Part shown: positions 47,080-60,690 of the stretch, piece after piece
Numbering within the stretch: position 1 is the first letter of the stretch
Layout of the letters: each line of letters opens with the position of its first letter
Origin: Candidatus Accumulibacter conexus
GTDB taxonomy: Bacteria; Pseudomonadota; Gammaproteobacteria; Burkholderiales; Rhodocyclaceae
Direction: 5' to 3'
Assembly: GCA_017592775.1 (NCBI GenBank)
Contig: JAGFNJ010000008.1
Span: forward strand, 1-64,000
DNA length: 64,000 nucleotides
Program-made: the position numbers and the translations under genes
The notes under the pieces: model-generated
Database searches by the model: none
The model's input: only the letters and a program-made list of their open reading frames with translations
Told to the model about the DNA's origin: nothing

Positions 47080-50000
47080 ATGAAAGTCTTCGGTGAAGAG
47101 CGGGTGAATTCCTATTTCTCCAACAGCCAGTCGGCTCCGGCCGTCGCGGCGCTCGCAGCTGGAGGCTACGTCACCACCTGGGTCTCGAATGGCCAGGATG
47201 GCAGTGTCGACGGAATTTACGCCCAGCGGATGGACGCCAACGGGGTCGCCATCGGCCCCGAGTTCCGCGTGAATAGCACCACCGGCAACAACCAGACCGA
47301 CCCGAGGATCGCCGCGCTCTCCGATGGTGGCTTCGTCATCGTCTGGTCCGACGATGGTGGCGCCGACGGCAGCGGCTGGGGCGTCTACGCCCAGCGCTAC
47401 AGTGCCGCCGGCGTGCCCCAGGGGGACGAGTTCCGCATCAACACGACGACCTACAGCACGCAGTATCAGGCCAGCGTGGCGGCCTACGCGGGCGGCTTCG
47501 TGGTCACCTGGGCAAACCATTCCGGGAATGTGGATACCAGCGGCCATGGCGTCTTCGGCACCCGTTTCGACAACGCCGGCAACGTCGTGCAGACCGGCGG
47601 GCAGAACGAGTTCCAGGTCAATGCCTACACCACGAGTCACCAGTGGGAACCCGACGTCGCAGCCTATGCCGACGGCAGCTACGTGGTGGTCTGGCGATCG
47701 GAGGGACAGGAAGGCGATGGCTATTCCGGGGTCTACGGGCAGCGCTACGGCAGCAATGGCGCCAAGCTTGGCGGCGAATTTCACGTCAACAGCTACGTCA
47801 CCGACTACCAGTTCGCGCCGCGTGTGGCGACCCTGTCTGATGGTGGATTCGTCGTCGTCTGGCAGTCGCGTGGCCAGGATGGCAACGGTGACGGGGTCTA
47901 CGGCCAGCGCTACGACGCTGCCGGCAACGCGGCCGGCGGCGAATTCCGCGTCAACGTCGCGACCGATCACGACCAGGGCAATCCCGACGTGATCGGCCTG
48001 TCCACCGGCGGCTTCGTCGTCACCTGGTACAGCTACTATGTGCCCGCCGAAGGCAAGTACTACGAGATCTACACCCGCGAATACGATGCCGCCGGCGCGC
48101 CGAGTTCGGGCGAGCAAAAGGTCAACACCTTCGACAGCAGTTCCTATGGCCAGATCCAGCCGGTGGTGGCCGATCTGGGGCAGGGCAATTACGTGGTGGT
48201 GTGGTCGTCGGACAATCAGGATGGCAGCAGCTACGGCGTCTATCAGCAGATGTTCGGCGACCCGGCGGATTTCACGCGCCAGGCCAATCCCGAACTGGCG
48301 GATTTCGGCGGCAGCGTCGCCTTCGGCGAAAATCTGGTCAACGCCGGTCTGCAGGTGCTGGATGCGGCGGTGAGCCTGAGCGACGCCGACTCGGCGAACT
48401 TCGATGGCGGCCGTATCGAGCTCTATTTCGTCAAGGGCGGTAGTCTCGAAGACCAGTTGGGCGTGGTGCATGAAGGCGACACCCCGGGCCGCATCGGCGT
48501 CTCCGGCACGACGGTCAGCTTTGGCGGCACGGCCATCGGGACGATCAGCGGCGGCGTCAACGGCGCCAACCTGATCATCGACCTCAACGCCAACGCCAGC
48601 GTCGACGCGGTCGAGCAGCTCATCCAGCGCCTGGGCTACGGCAACGGCAGCGGCAACCCCGCCGCCTCCCGCGAAGTGGGCATCCGCGTCTCTGATGGCG
48701 ACGGCGGCTCCACCTTCGGTGGCATCGTCAGCATCAACGTCACGCGAGAGCTTGACGGCACCCCCGCCGCGTACGGCGAGCAACAAGTCAACACCTACAC
48801 CTACGACCACCAGCACAACCCGGAAGTCGCCAAGCTGGCCGGCGGCGGCTACGTCGTCGTTTGGACCTCGCGCAGCCAGGACAGCGCCAGTGACAGCGAC
48901 GGCATCTATGCCCAGCGCTACAACGCCAGCGGCGTCGCCGTCGGGCCGGAATTCCGCGTCCCGACCCTCACCGGATCCAGTCAGGAATATGCGCACGTGG
49001 CGGGCCTTTCGGATGGCGGCTTCGTCATCACCTGGCAGGACAATGCCGGTCACGACGGATCGAGCTGGGGCGTGTTCGGACAGCGTTTTGACGTGAATGG
49101 CGTCGCCCAGGGCGCTCAGTTCGCTCTGTCCAGCTACACCAGCAACGACCAGTACCACGATGCAGTCAGCGCCTATGCCGGCGGCTTCGCTGCGGTCTGG
49201 AGTTCCTACAATCCGGCAGACGGCGGCTATCACGACATCCATCTGCGGCGCTTCAACAACGATGGCACCGCGTTGGACGGCACGCAGCTGTTGGTCAGCA
49301 CCACACCGGGCAATCCGGCGCAGCAGCAGAGCGGACACCAGTTCCTGCCCGACATCGCCACTCTTTCGGATGGCGATCTGCTCGTGGTCTGGCGCGACGA
49401 CAACGGCAACGATGGCAGCAGCCATGGCGTCTATGGCCGCCGCTTCGATGTCGGCACCGGCACCTTCGGCGACAGCTTCCTGGTGAACACGCGCACCGAC
49501 GACGCCCAGTACGAGGCCCGGGTGGCCGCCCTCAGCGACGGCGGCTACGTCGTCGTGTGGCGGGAAAACAACCAGGACGGCAGCGGCTCGGCGGTGATGG
49601 CCCAACGCTACGCCGCGAATGATGCCAAAGTCGGCATCGCCATCCGGGTCAACGAATACACCACCGGCAGCCAGTACGAGCCCGACGTCATCGGCCTGTC
49701 GAGCGGCGGCTTCGTGGTCAGCTTCTTCAATGACTACTACGGTCCCGACGGCACCAGCGCCAACGTCTACATCCGTGAGTATGACGCCGCCGGCAACCCG
49801 GTCGATGGCGACCGGATCGTCAATACCTTCACCGCCAACAATCAGCACCAGCCGGCGATGGCTGACCTCGGTCAGGGCAACTATGTCGTCGTCTGGCGTT
49901 CCGACTATCAGGATGGCAGCAACAGCGGCATCTACCAGCAACTGTACGGCGACACCACCGAACTCCCCCGTTCCGCCAACCCGGAACTGGCGGATTTCAC

Positions 50001-53000
50001 CGGCACCGTCAGCTTCGACGAGAACGCCGTCAACGCCGGCCTGCAGGTCATCGACTCGGCAGTGAATCTGATCGACAGCGATTCCGCCAACTTCAACGGT
50101 GGCCGCCTGGATCTGTACTACCTCACTGGCCAGGCGGCCGAAGACCAGCTCGGCGTCGTGCACCAAGGCACCGGCGCCGGCCAGATCGGCGTCTCCGGCC
50201 AGACCGTCAGCTTCGGCGGCGTCGCCATTGGCACCATTTCCGGCGGTGCCAACGGCGCCAACCTGCGCATCGACTTCAGCAGCAATGCCGCGACGCCGGA
50301 CGCGGTGGAAGCGCTGATCCAGCGCCTTGGCTATCAGAACGCCGACTCCAGCCCGAACGCCAGCCGCACCCTGGGCCTGCGCGTGTCCGATGGTGATGGC
50401 GGCACGAGCCAGCCCAACGTGCTGACCATCAACGTCAGTGCACAACTCGACGGCACACCGAAGGCTCATGGCGAAGAACGGATCAACACCCATGTTCCCA
50501 ACAACCAGAGCGAGGCGGCGGTCGCCGCCCTGACGGGTGGCGGTTACGTGGTGGCGTGGACTTCCGACGGTCAGGACGGATCCTCCGGCGGGATCTTCGC
50601 CCAGCGCTTCAACGCGAGTGGCGTCGCGGTGGGTCCGGAATGGCAGGTCAACAGCGTGACCGCGGGTTCGCAGAGCTATGGCCATGTGGCCGGCCTCTCC
50701 GACGGCGGCTTTGTCATCACCTGGCAGGACGACAGCAATCATGACGGCTCCGGGTGGGGCGTGTTCGGCCAGCGCTACGACGCCGGCGGCGTCGCCCAAG
50801 GCAGCCAGTTCCTGGTCAACAGCTTGACCACCAGCACCCAGTACCACGACACGCTGACCGCCTACAGCGGCGGTTTCGCCACGGCCTGGAGTTCCTACAA
50901 TCCTGCTGAAGGCGGTTACCACGATATCTTCCTGCAGCGCTGGGACAACGCCGGCAACAAGGTCGGTGGCGAACTGCTGGTCAGCACCGACCCGGGCAGC
51001 GCTGCGTCCCAGCCCGGCTACCAGTACCTGCCTGACATCGCCGCCCTGAGCGACGGCGACCTGCTGCTGGTGTGGCGGGACGACAACGGCAACGATGGCA
51101 GCAGCCACGGGGTCTACGCCCGTCGCTTCGATGTGGCCACACAGAGCTTCGGCGACACGTTCCTGGTCAACACCGGCAACACGAGCGGTGCCCAATACGA
51201 GCCCAGGGTGGCAGCCCTGTCCGACGGTGGCTACGTCATCGTCTGGCGCGACGACAACCAGGACGGCAGCAGCGCGGCGGTCATCGGCCAGCGCTACGAC
51301 GCCAGCGGCGCCGCCGTCGGCAGCCAGTTCCGCGTCAACGAAAACACGGCCGGTGGCCAGTACCAGCCTGAGGTCATCGGCCTGTCGACTGGCGGCTTCG
51401 TGGTAAGCTTCTACAATGACAGCTGGGGTTCCCAGGGCACCTATTCCGACGTCTACGTGCGCGAATACGATGCCGCCGGGAATCCGGTGGACGGTGACCG
51501 GCAGATCAACGATCCGGCCAGCAATCATTACTGGTCCGGCCAGTCGCAGCCGGCTCTGGCCGACTTGGGCAATGGCAACTACGTCGCCGTCTGGACCTCC
51601 GACGGGCTCCAGGATGGCAGCGGCAACGGCATCTACCAGCAACTGTTCGGCGACCTCGCCGAACTGGCGCGCCAGGCCAACCCGGACCTCGCGGATTTCA
51701 CCGGCACCGTCACCTTCGACGAGAACGCCGTCAACGCCGGCCTGCAGGTCATCGACGCGGCGGTCAGCCTGGTCGACAGCGATTCAGCCAACTTCAACGG
51801 CGGCCGCCTGGATCTCTACTACCTCACTGGTCAGGCGGCGGAGGACCAGCTCGGCGTCGTGCATCAGGGCAATGCTGCCGGCCAGGTCGGCGTTTCCGGC
51901 AGCACGGTCAGCTACGGCAACGTTGTCATCGGTACGATCAGCGGTGGCGCCAACGGCAGCAGCCTGCGCATCGACTTCACGAGCAACGCCGCCACGGCGG
52001 AGGCGGTGGAAGCCCTGATCCAGCGACTGGGCTATGCCAACACCGACTCGAGCCCCAACGCCAGCCGCAGCCTGGGTCTGCGGGTGTCCGACGGAGATGG
52101 CGGCGCAAGCCAAGCCAACGTGCTGACGATCAACGTCACGCCACAACTGGACGGCACTCCCGCCGCTCATGGCGAAGAGCAAGTCAATACTTACACGGCG
52201 GACAGTCAGCAGAGTTCCAACGTGGCCAAACTCGCGGGCGGCGGCTACGTCGTGACCTGGATTTCGTATGGCCAGGATGGCAGTTCATGGGGCATCCACG
52301 CCCAGCGTTTCAACGCCAGCGGCGTGGCGGTCGGGCCTGAGTTCAAGGTGAACAGCCTGACCGGTGGCGAACAGAGCTGGCCGCACGTGGCCGGATTGTC
52401 CAACGGCGGCTTCCTCATCACCTGGCAGGACAACAATGGCCATGACGGCTCTGGCTGGGGGGTCTACGGCCAGCGTTACGATGCCACTGGCGCGGCGGCA
52501 GGCAGTCAGTTTCTGGTCAACGCCCACACCGACAGCACCCAATACCACGACAGCGTCGTCGCCTATACAGGAGGCTTCGCGACCGTCTGGTCTTCCTACG
52601 GCAACTCCGGTGGCAGCGGCCACGACATCTACCTGCAGCGCTGGGACGACGCCGGCAACAGAGTACTGACCGGCGGCCAGAACGAGGTACGGATCAGCAC
52701 CGATCCCGGCAGCAGTACGGCCCAAGGCGGCAACCAGTACTTGCCGGAAGTGGCGGCGCAGGCCAACGGCAACCTGTTCGTCGTCTGGACCGACGAGGGT
52801 GGCAATGACGGCGCCGGCTACGGCGTCTACGGCCGCTTCTACAATGCCGGTTCAGGCACCTTCGGTGACCCAGTGGTCGTCAACACCACCGCTTCGGGTT
52901 CCCAGAGCTACGGTGCCAGCGGCGACTTCGAGCCCAACGTGGCGGCTCTCAGCGACGGGGGCTTCGTCGTCGTCTGGCCGTCCGACAGCAACGACGGCAG

Positions 53001-56000
53001 TGGCTGGGGAGTGATGGGCCAGCGCTTCGACGCCAGCGGCAACAAGATGGGCGGCGAGTTTCGGGTCAACGAGAATCCTGCCAGCAACCAGTACCAGACC
53101 GACGTCATCGGCCTGTCCACCGGCGGCTTCGTGGTGGGCTTCTATCACGACGGCAGCGGTCCGGATGGCACTTATTACGATGCCTACATCCGTGAGTTCG
53201 ATGCCGCCGGCAATCCAGTGGATGGTGACCGCAAGGTCAATACGTTCAACGGCTACAACTACTACCAAGGTGAGCCCGCACTGGCAGACCTGGGCAACGG
53301 CAACTTCGTGGTGACCTGGGCCAGCCAGTATCAGGATTCCGGTTCCAGCTACGGTATCTACCAGCAGTTGTTTGGCGACCCGGCCGAGTTGCCACGGCAG
53401 GCCAACCCCGTTCTCGATGATGTGATCGCCACGCGCACCCTGGGCACCGCTCAGGCTGCCACGCCGCAGATCATCGATGCCGATGCCTGGGTCAGCGACA
53501 GCGATTCCGCCAACTTCGACGGCGGCAGCCTGTGGGTCTATTTCACTTCGGGCCAATTGGCCCTGGACGTACTTGCCGTCAACGACGAGGGCACCGGTGC
53601 GCTGCAGATCGGCGTGTCCGGCAGCAACATCAGCTACGGCGGCACGGTGATCGGCACCTTGGCCGGCGGCAGCGCCGGCGCGCCACTGGTGATCAGCTTC
53701 AATGCCAGCGCCACTCCCGAAGCGGTGCGCCATCTGGTGGAGAACATCACCTACCGGTACGATGACCTCACCGCTCCCATCGGTAGCCGCACCGTCGCGT
53801 TCCGCCTGTTCGACGGCGACGGCGGCGCCTCCGCACCTGCCAGCACCACCATCAGCATCGAGGCTTCGGCGCCGCCGGCGGCACTCGGTCTGTCGGGTCT
53901 GGACGGCAGCGTCACGCTGTCTGAAGCCACGGCGCAACTGGGAACCGTCGTCGACGAGAACGTCGACGTGACGCAGGGCGCCGATGCGATCACCACGCTG
54001 ACGGTGTCTTACGCCGGTGGTTCCGAACGCCCGGAAGACCAGCTCTCGATCCGCCATCAGGGCTCGGGCGCTGGCCAGGTCGGCGTCTCCGGATTCGACA
54101 TCAGCTACGAGGGAACGGTCATCGGCACGGTCAACGCCGCTGACACCGGCGCCAACGGCGACAACCTGGTGGTCGACTTCAACGGCTCTGCCACCGCCCA
54201 GGCCGTCGAGCGGGTGATCGAGAACCTGCGCTACCAGACCAGCAGCGACGGCCCGCTGGCCAGCCGCACGATCCAGGTCCAGGTGACGGACGCGGCCAGC
54301 GCGACGACCACGCAGGCGATGGCGATCAACATCACCGCCGAGGACGAAGGCGTGCAACCGCTGTTCGGCGACGAACAGGTGAATACCTACGAGCCCGGCG
54401 ACCAGTACTTCCCGCGCGTCGTTGGCCTTGAAGGCCCCAACGCCGGCAGCTATGTGGTGGTCTGGCAGTCGCCCAACGAGGATGGCAGCGGCAACGGCGT
54501 CTTCGCCCAGCGCTACAACGCCCAGGGCGTTCAGGTGGGTACCGAGTTCCAGGCCAACACCTATGCCAGCAACGACCAGACCGCGCCGATGGTGGCCAGC
54601 TTGGCCAATGGCGGTTTCCTCATCGTCTGGCGCAGCGAAGGCCAGGACGGCTCCTCGGGCGGCGTTTACGCCCAGCGCTATGGTGCCGACGGGGCGCCAG
54701 CGGGTGGCGAGTTCCGCGTCTCCACGGTTACCGCCTACGACCAGACGCACCCGACCGCAGTGGGACTGGTCGATGGCAGTTTCGTCATCGCCTGGGCCGA
54801 CCAGTATCGGGATACGAGCAGCTACGGCAGCTACGCCCAGCGCTACGCCGCTGACGGCACGCCCATCGGCACGGAGTTCGAGCTCAACAGCTATCTGCCT
54901 GGTGAACAGTACCTGCCGTATCTGGCGACGCTGAAGGATGATTCCTCAACGGTCGGTACGGATGAGAGCGGCTTCATCGCGGTATGGGAATCCAATGGCC
55001 AGGACGGCTCCGGCTGGGGCGTCTATGCCCAGCGCTTCGACCTAACCGGCACCAAGGTTGGCAGCGAACTTCTGGTCAATACCGCCACCAGCGGCAGCCA
55101 GACCAATCCCGATGTCGCCGTTCTGGCCAATGGCCATATCGTTGTCGTTTGGGTTGACCAGGCCATTGGCGACATCCGTGGCCAGCTCTATACCGCTGCC
55201 GGCGTGACCATCGGCGGCGAATTCACCGTCAGCAGCAGCGACTTCAATTCCGACTACGGCCAATGGCCGCATGTCACCGCGCTGCAAAGCGGCGGCTTCG
55301 TGGTGAGCTGGGACGGCTACTCCAGCCCGAGCGACAGCGGCTACGGCGTCTATGCCCAGGAATTCGACGCCAATGGCGACAAGGTGGACGGCCCCTTCTC
55401 GCTCAACGGCAATACCGCCAACAACCAGCACTACCCGGACATCGCCGCGCTCACCGGCAACAACTTCGTCGCCGTCTGGATGAGCAATTACCAGGAGAGC
55501 GACGGCAACAGCAGCCACGGTATCTTCCAGAAGGTGTTCGGCACGCCGGGCAGCATCACCCGCCAGGCTTCGCCGGAACTGATCGATCTGGACAACTCGG
55601 TCAGCTTCAATGAAAACGTCGTCAACGCGGCAGCGCAACTCCTCGATCCGGGCGTGCGGGTGGTGGACGCGGATTCCGCCAACTTCGACGGTGGCCGTGT
55701 GCACGTCAGCGTCATCACCGGCTACGGTGCCGCGCAGGCCTTCGACCCCGTCGCATTCCAGCAGGACCACTTCTCCATTCGCAACCAGGGCAGCGGCGCC
55801 GGCCAAGTCGGCTTCAATTCCGGCACCGGTGTGGTGACCTACGCCGGCACGGCCATCGGCAGCATCATCAGCAACGGCCAGAACGGCGCCGATCTGGTGC
55901 TGCAGTTCAACGCCAACGCGAGCGCCGAAGCCGTCGAAGCGGTGATCGAGAACCTGACCTACCGCAACAGCGCCAGCAACCCCACCGCCAGCCGCCAAGT

Positions 56001-59000
56001 GTCCGTGGTGGTATCCGACGGCGACGGCGGCCAGAGCGCGCCGCGCGTGATGACGATCAACGTCGCCGCCGAGACCGACGGCGCCGTGGCGCTGTTGAAT
56101 CAGGAGCAGCGCGTCAACACCTACACCGCCGGCGACCAGATCGAGCCGATCATCGCCGCCCTGCAGGGTGGCAACAGCGGTCAGTACGTGGTGGTCTGGG
56201 AGTCCAGCGGCCAGGACAGCAGCGGCTACGGCGTGTTCGGCCAGCGCTACGACGTCAACGGCTCGGCCATCGGACCCGAGTTCCAGGTCAACACCCACAC
56301 GCCGAGCGACCAGCACGGCAACTCTTTGCTCGGCGCTGCCGGGCTTTCCACCGGCGGTTTCGTCGTGGCGTGGGATTCCTATGACCAGGATGGATCGCTC
56401 TACGGCGTCTACGCGCAGCGCTACGGCACCGACGGACAGCCGGTGGGCAGTGAGTTCCTGGTCAACACCGCGACTTGGCATCACCAGTTCCAGGCCCAGG
56501 TCCTTGGCCTGAACGGCGGCGCCTTCGTCATCGCCTACACCGACTACCAGAACGCCGACGGCGACAGCTATGGCGTGCGCGTACAGCACTACGACGTCAA
56601 TGGCGTCGCCCAGGGTGCGCCGTTCACGGTCAACGCCCATGTTTCCGGCAACCAGTCGTTCCCGCAGTTGGCCAGGCTCAACGACGGCGGCTACGTGGTG
56701 GTGTGGCATTCGGAAGGCCAGGACGGCAGCAACTGGAGCGTGCAGGCGCGGTTGATGAACGCCGACGGCACCGCGCGCAGCGGCGAGTTCCAGGTCAACA
56801 GCTACACACCCGACAACCAGTCCAACCCCGACGTGGCGGTGTTGAGCAACGGCGATTTCGTGGTCAGCTGGGTCAGCAACAACGCGGGTCTCGGCGGTTG
56901 GTCGATCATGGCCCAGCGCTACACCGCTGCCGGCGTCAAGATCGGCGGCGAGGTGCTGGTCAACGACGGCGCCAGCGCCCCCAGCAACGGCGACACCTAC
57001 AGCCGCATTGCCGCCCTGGACAACGGCGGCTACGTGATCACCTGGAGCGACTATCCCGGTATCAGCGACCATGAGGCCATGGCGCAGCAGTTCGACGCGG
57101 CGGGCAACAAGGTCGACGCGCCGTTGATGTTGAACCACTACACCAGCAGCACGCAGTACCGTCCGGACATCGCGGGCCTCACCGGCGGCCGCTGGGCGGC
57201 GGCCTGGCAGTCGTATGACCAGGATGGTGACCAGTATTACGGCATCTACCAGAACCTGTTCGGCCCGGCCGGCTCGTTGACCAAGTCGGCCGCCCCGGTC
57301 ATCAGCGACCTCACCAACAGCATCAGCGTGCTGGAGAATGCTGCCAATCAGGCTGCGGGCGTGCTCATCGACCCGGCGGTCAGCGTCAGCGACAGCGACT
57401 CCGCCAACTTCTCCGGTGGCCGCCTGACCGTGTCGGTGATTTCCGGTTACAACAGCCTGGGCTCCGACCTCGCCCAGAACCTGCCCCTGCAGGATCACTT
57501 CAGTGTCCGCAACCAGGGCAGCGGTGCGGGTCAAGTGGGCTTCAACGCCGGCACGGGTGTCGTCAGCTACGGTGGCGTCGCCATCGGCGCCATCGTGTCC
57601 GGCTTCAATGGCCAAAACGGCGTCGACCTGGTGATCGAGTTCAATCCCCAGGCCAGCGCCGAGGCAGTCGAAGCAGTCATCGAGAACCTGAGTTACCGCA
57701 ACAACTCCAGCGACCCGGTGCCCGGGCGCCTGGTCAGCGTGACGGTCAGCGACGGCGACGGCAGCACGTCAGCGCCGCGCACGGTGCAGATCAACGTCAC
57801 GGCGGAAGCCGACGGCGCGATCCCGCTGTTCAACGCGGAACAGGTCAACACCTACACCACCAGCACCCAGAGCGCGCCGGCGATGGCGAAACTGGCGGGT
57901 GGCGGTTACGTCACGCTGTGGCAATCCAACGGACAGGACGGTTGGGATTACGGCATCTTCGGTCAGCGCTTCGCGGCCGACGGGACGCGGGTCGGCAACG
58001 AGTTCCGCGTCAGCGACTACACGCCGTACAACCAGACCGAGGCCGCCGTGGCCGGCCTGACCGACGGCGGCTTCGTCGCCGTCTTCCGCGGCCAGTACCG
58101 CGATGCCGCGGGTGACGGCGTCATCGGCCAGCGCTTCGACGCCAATGGCGTCAAGGTGGGCAGCGAATTCCTGGTCAACACCAGCAGCGGCGGCACCCAG
58201 TACCAGCCTGCCATCACCGCTTTGGCCGACGGCGGCTTCGCCGTCGCCTGGTATTCCGACGGCGAGCGTGACGGCCAGTATTATGACGTGTTCTTCCAGC
58301 GCTACGACGCCGCCGGCCAGGCAGTGGGCAGCGAAACGCGGGCCAACACCAGCGCTGGCTACGAAGACACCTACCAGTCGGAACCCGCCATCATCCAGCT
58401 CGCCGGTGGCGACATCCTGATGGCCTGGCGCGGCGAACAGCAGGACGGCTCCAGTTCCGGCGTCTACGCCCAGCGCTTCAGCGCCAGCACCGGCGCCAAG
58501 CTGGGCAGCGAGTTCCAGCTCAACACCTACACCAACGACTACCAGTACGACCCCAAGATCACGGCGACCGCGAATGGTTTCGTTGCGGTCTGGACGTCAC
58601 GCGGCCAGGACAGCTCCTACGACGGCATCTATGCCCGCCTGTTCAACAACGATGGTTCGCCGGCCTCGAACGAGTTCCGCGTCAACGACACCTATTACAA
58701 CTGGCAGAACACACCGGAGGTCGCCACCCTGGCCAACGGCGGCTTCGTCGTGACCTGGTACGACAACAGCAACGGTAACCGCATCCTCGCCCAGCAGTAC
58801 GACGCACTGGGCAACCGGGTCGACGGCGAGCTGCAACTCAACGGCCCCGGCACCAGCAGCGACCAGAGCCCGGCCGTCGTGGCCCTGTCGAACGGCAATT
58901 TTGCGGTGAGCTGGTGGGGCTATTACGACGCCAGCGACAGCGGCATCTTCCAGCGGCTCGTCGGCAATCCGGCTGATTTCCCGCGCCAGGCGGCGCCGCA

Positions 59001-60690
59001 GATCATCGATCTGGTGTCCAGCGTCACGTACATGGAAAACCTGATCAACGACACGCCGCAGCTCATCGACGCCGGAGTGGGTCTGGTGGACCCGGATTCC
59101 GCCAACTTCGACGGCGGCCGCCTGGACGTGAGTTACGTCACGCCCTACGGCAACCCGAACCAGTTCGACATCCCCGGCATCAACGCCCAGGATCAACTGG
59201 GAATTCGCAACGAAGGCACCGGCGTCGGCCAGATCGGCGTGTCGGGCAACAGCGTCACCTACAACGACGGCACGGGCGCCGTGGTCATCGGCAGCATCGT
59301 CTCCGACGGGGTCAACGGCAAGCCGCTGACCGTCGTGTTCAATGCCAATGCCACCCCCGACGCGGCCGAGGCGTTGATCGAGAACCTGACCTATGCCAAC
59401 CCGCTGTCCAACCCCGAACCCAGCCGGACCGTTTCGCTGAGCCTGTCCGACGGCGACGGCGGCGTGACCACGCCGCGGGCGATCACGATCAACATCACCG
59501 CCCAGCCGGACGGCGCTTCGCTCTACGGTGCCGAGAAGGTGGTCAACAGCACCATCGGCGGTACGCAGGAGAACCCGTCGATCGCCCATCTCGACAACGG
59601 CAACTACGTGGTGGTGTGGACAGACACCAGCGGCCAGGACGGCAGCAGCCAAGGGGTCTTCGCCCGCGTCTACGACAGCAACGACCACCCGTTGGCGCCC
59701 GAGTTCCAGGTCAACACCACCACCGCCAGCACGCAGTGGCAGCCGAGCGTGGTGGCCCTGCAGGGCGGCGGCTTCGCCGTCGCCTGGTCTGGGTACAACC
59801 AGATTGGTTCAACCAGCTACGACGTGGTCGGCCGTACCTTCGACAACACCGGCACCGCCACCAGCACCGAATTCGTCATCAACAACCCGGCGGCGACCTA
59901 CGCCAACTACGACCAGTCGCAGCCCGCACTGGCTGCCCTGCAGAGTGGCGGCTTCGTGGCGCTGTGGTATGCAAACTACGATCAGGCCGACAACACTTGG
60001 GCCGAGATCTGGGGCCAGCACTTCACGAGTGCCGGTGTCCGCAGCGGCGATGTGTTCAAAGTGAACACCAGCACCGGCTTCCAGGCCAACTCCCAGGACA
60101 GCCCGCAGGCAGCCACGCTCGCCGATGGTCGCTATGTGGTGGTGTGGCGTTCCAACGATCAGGATGGCAGCAGCGCCGGCGTCTACGGTCAGCGCTTCAA
60201 CGCCGACGGCACGATGGACGGCGCCGAGTTCCGCGCCAACACCTACACCGCCAACGGTCAGTACCAGCAGGACGTGGCGGCGCTGAACGACGGCGGCTAC
60301 GTCGTGGTCTGGGGCTCCGACAGCAACCAGGATACGAGCGGCTGGGGCGTCTATGGCCAGCGTTACGACTCGTCCGGGAATGCCGTGGGTGGCGAGTTCC
60401 GCGTCAACTACACCGTATCCGGCACCCAGTACGTCCCGGCGGTGGCCGCACTGGCCAACGGCGGCTTCGTCGTCAGCTGGACGAATGGCGATGAAATCCT
60501 GTTCCAGCAATACGATGCGGCGGGCCGCAAGGTCGATAGCGAACAGTTGGTCAATCCGACCGCGAACTACGAGTACAGCAATGACTCCGACCTGGTCGGC
60601 ACGCCCGATGGCGGCTTCATCCTGACCTGGGGCGGTTACAACCACGGCAACGGCTCCTACGACGTCTTCCTGCAGCGCTACAGCAACCAG
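47080..60690 (+). repeat. Eight ~1.2-kb blocks of seven propeller-like blades (about 1.7-kb super-period)
   Basis: Each blade is about 50-62 residues, with core V-A-A-L-x-D-G-G-F-V-V-x-W. Blocks start at about 47080, 48770, 50460, 52160, 54355, 56075, 57820 and 59510. I checked the block-opening motifs (e.g. V-A-K-L, V-A-G-L, V-S-A-Y, I-A-T-L, V-A-A-L, V-I-G-L, M-A-D-L in block 2) and counted seven in every block. The seven-fold grouping suggests a closed beta-propeller per block. Confidence 0.75.
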
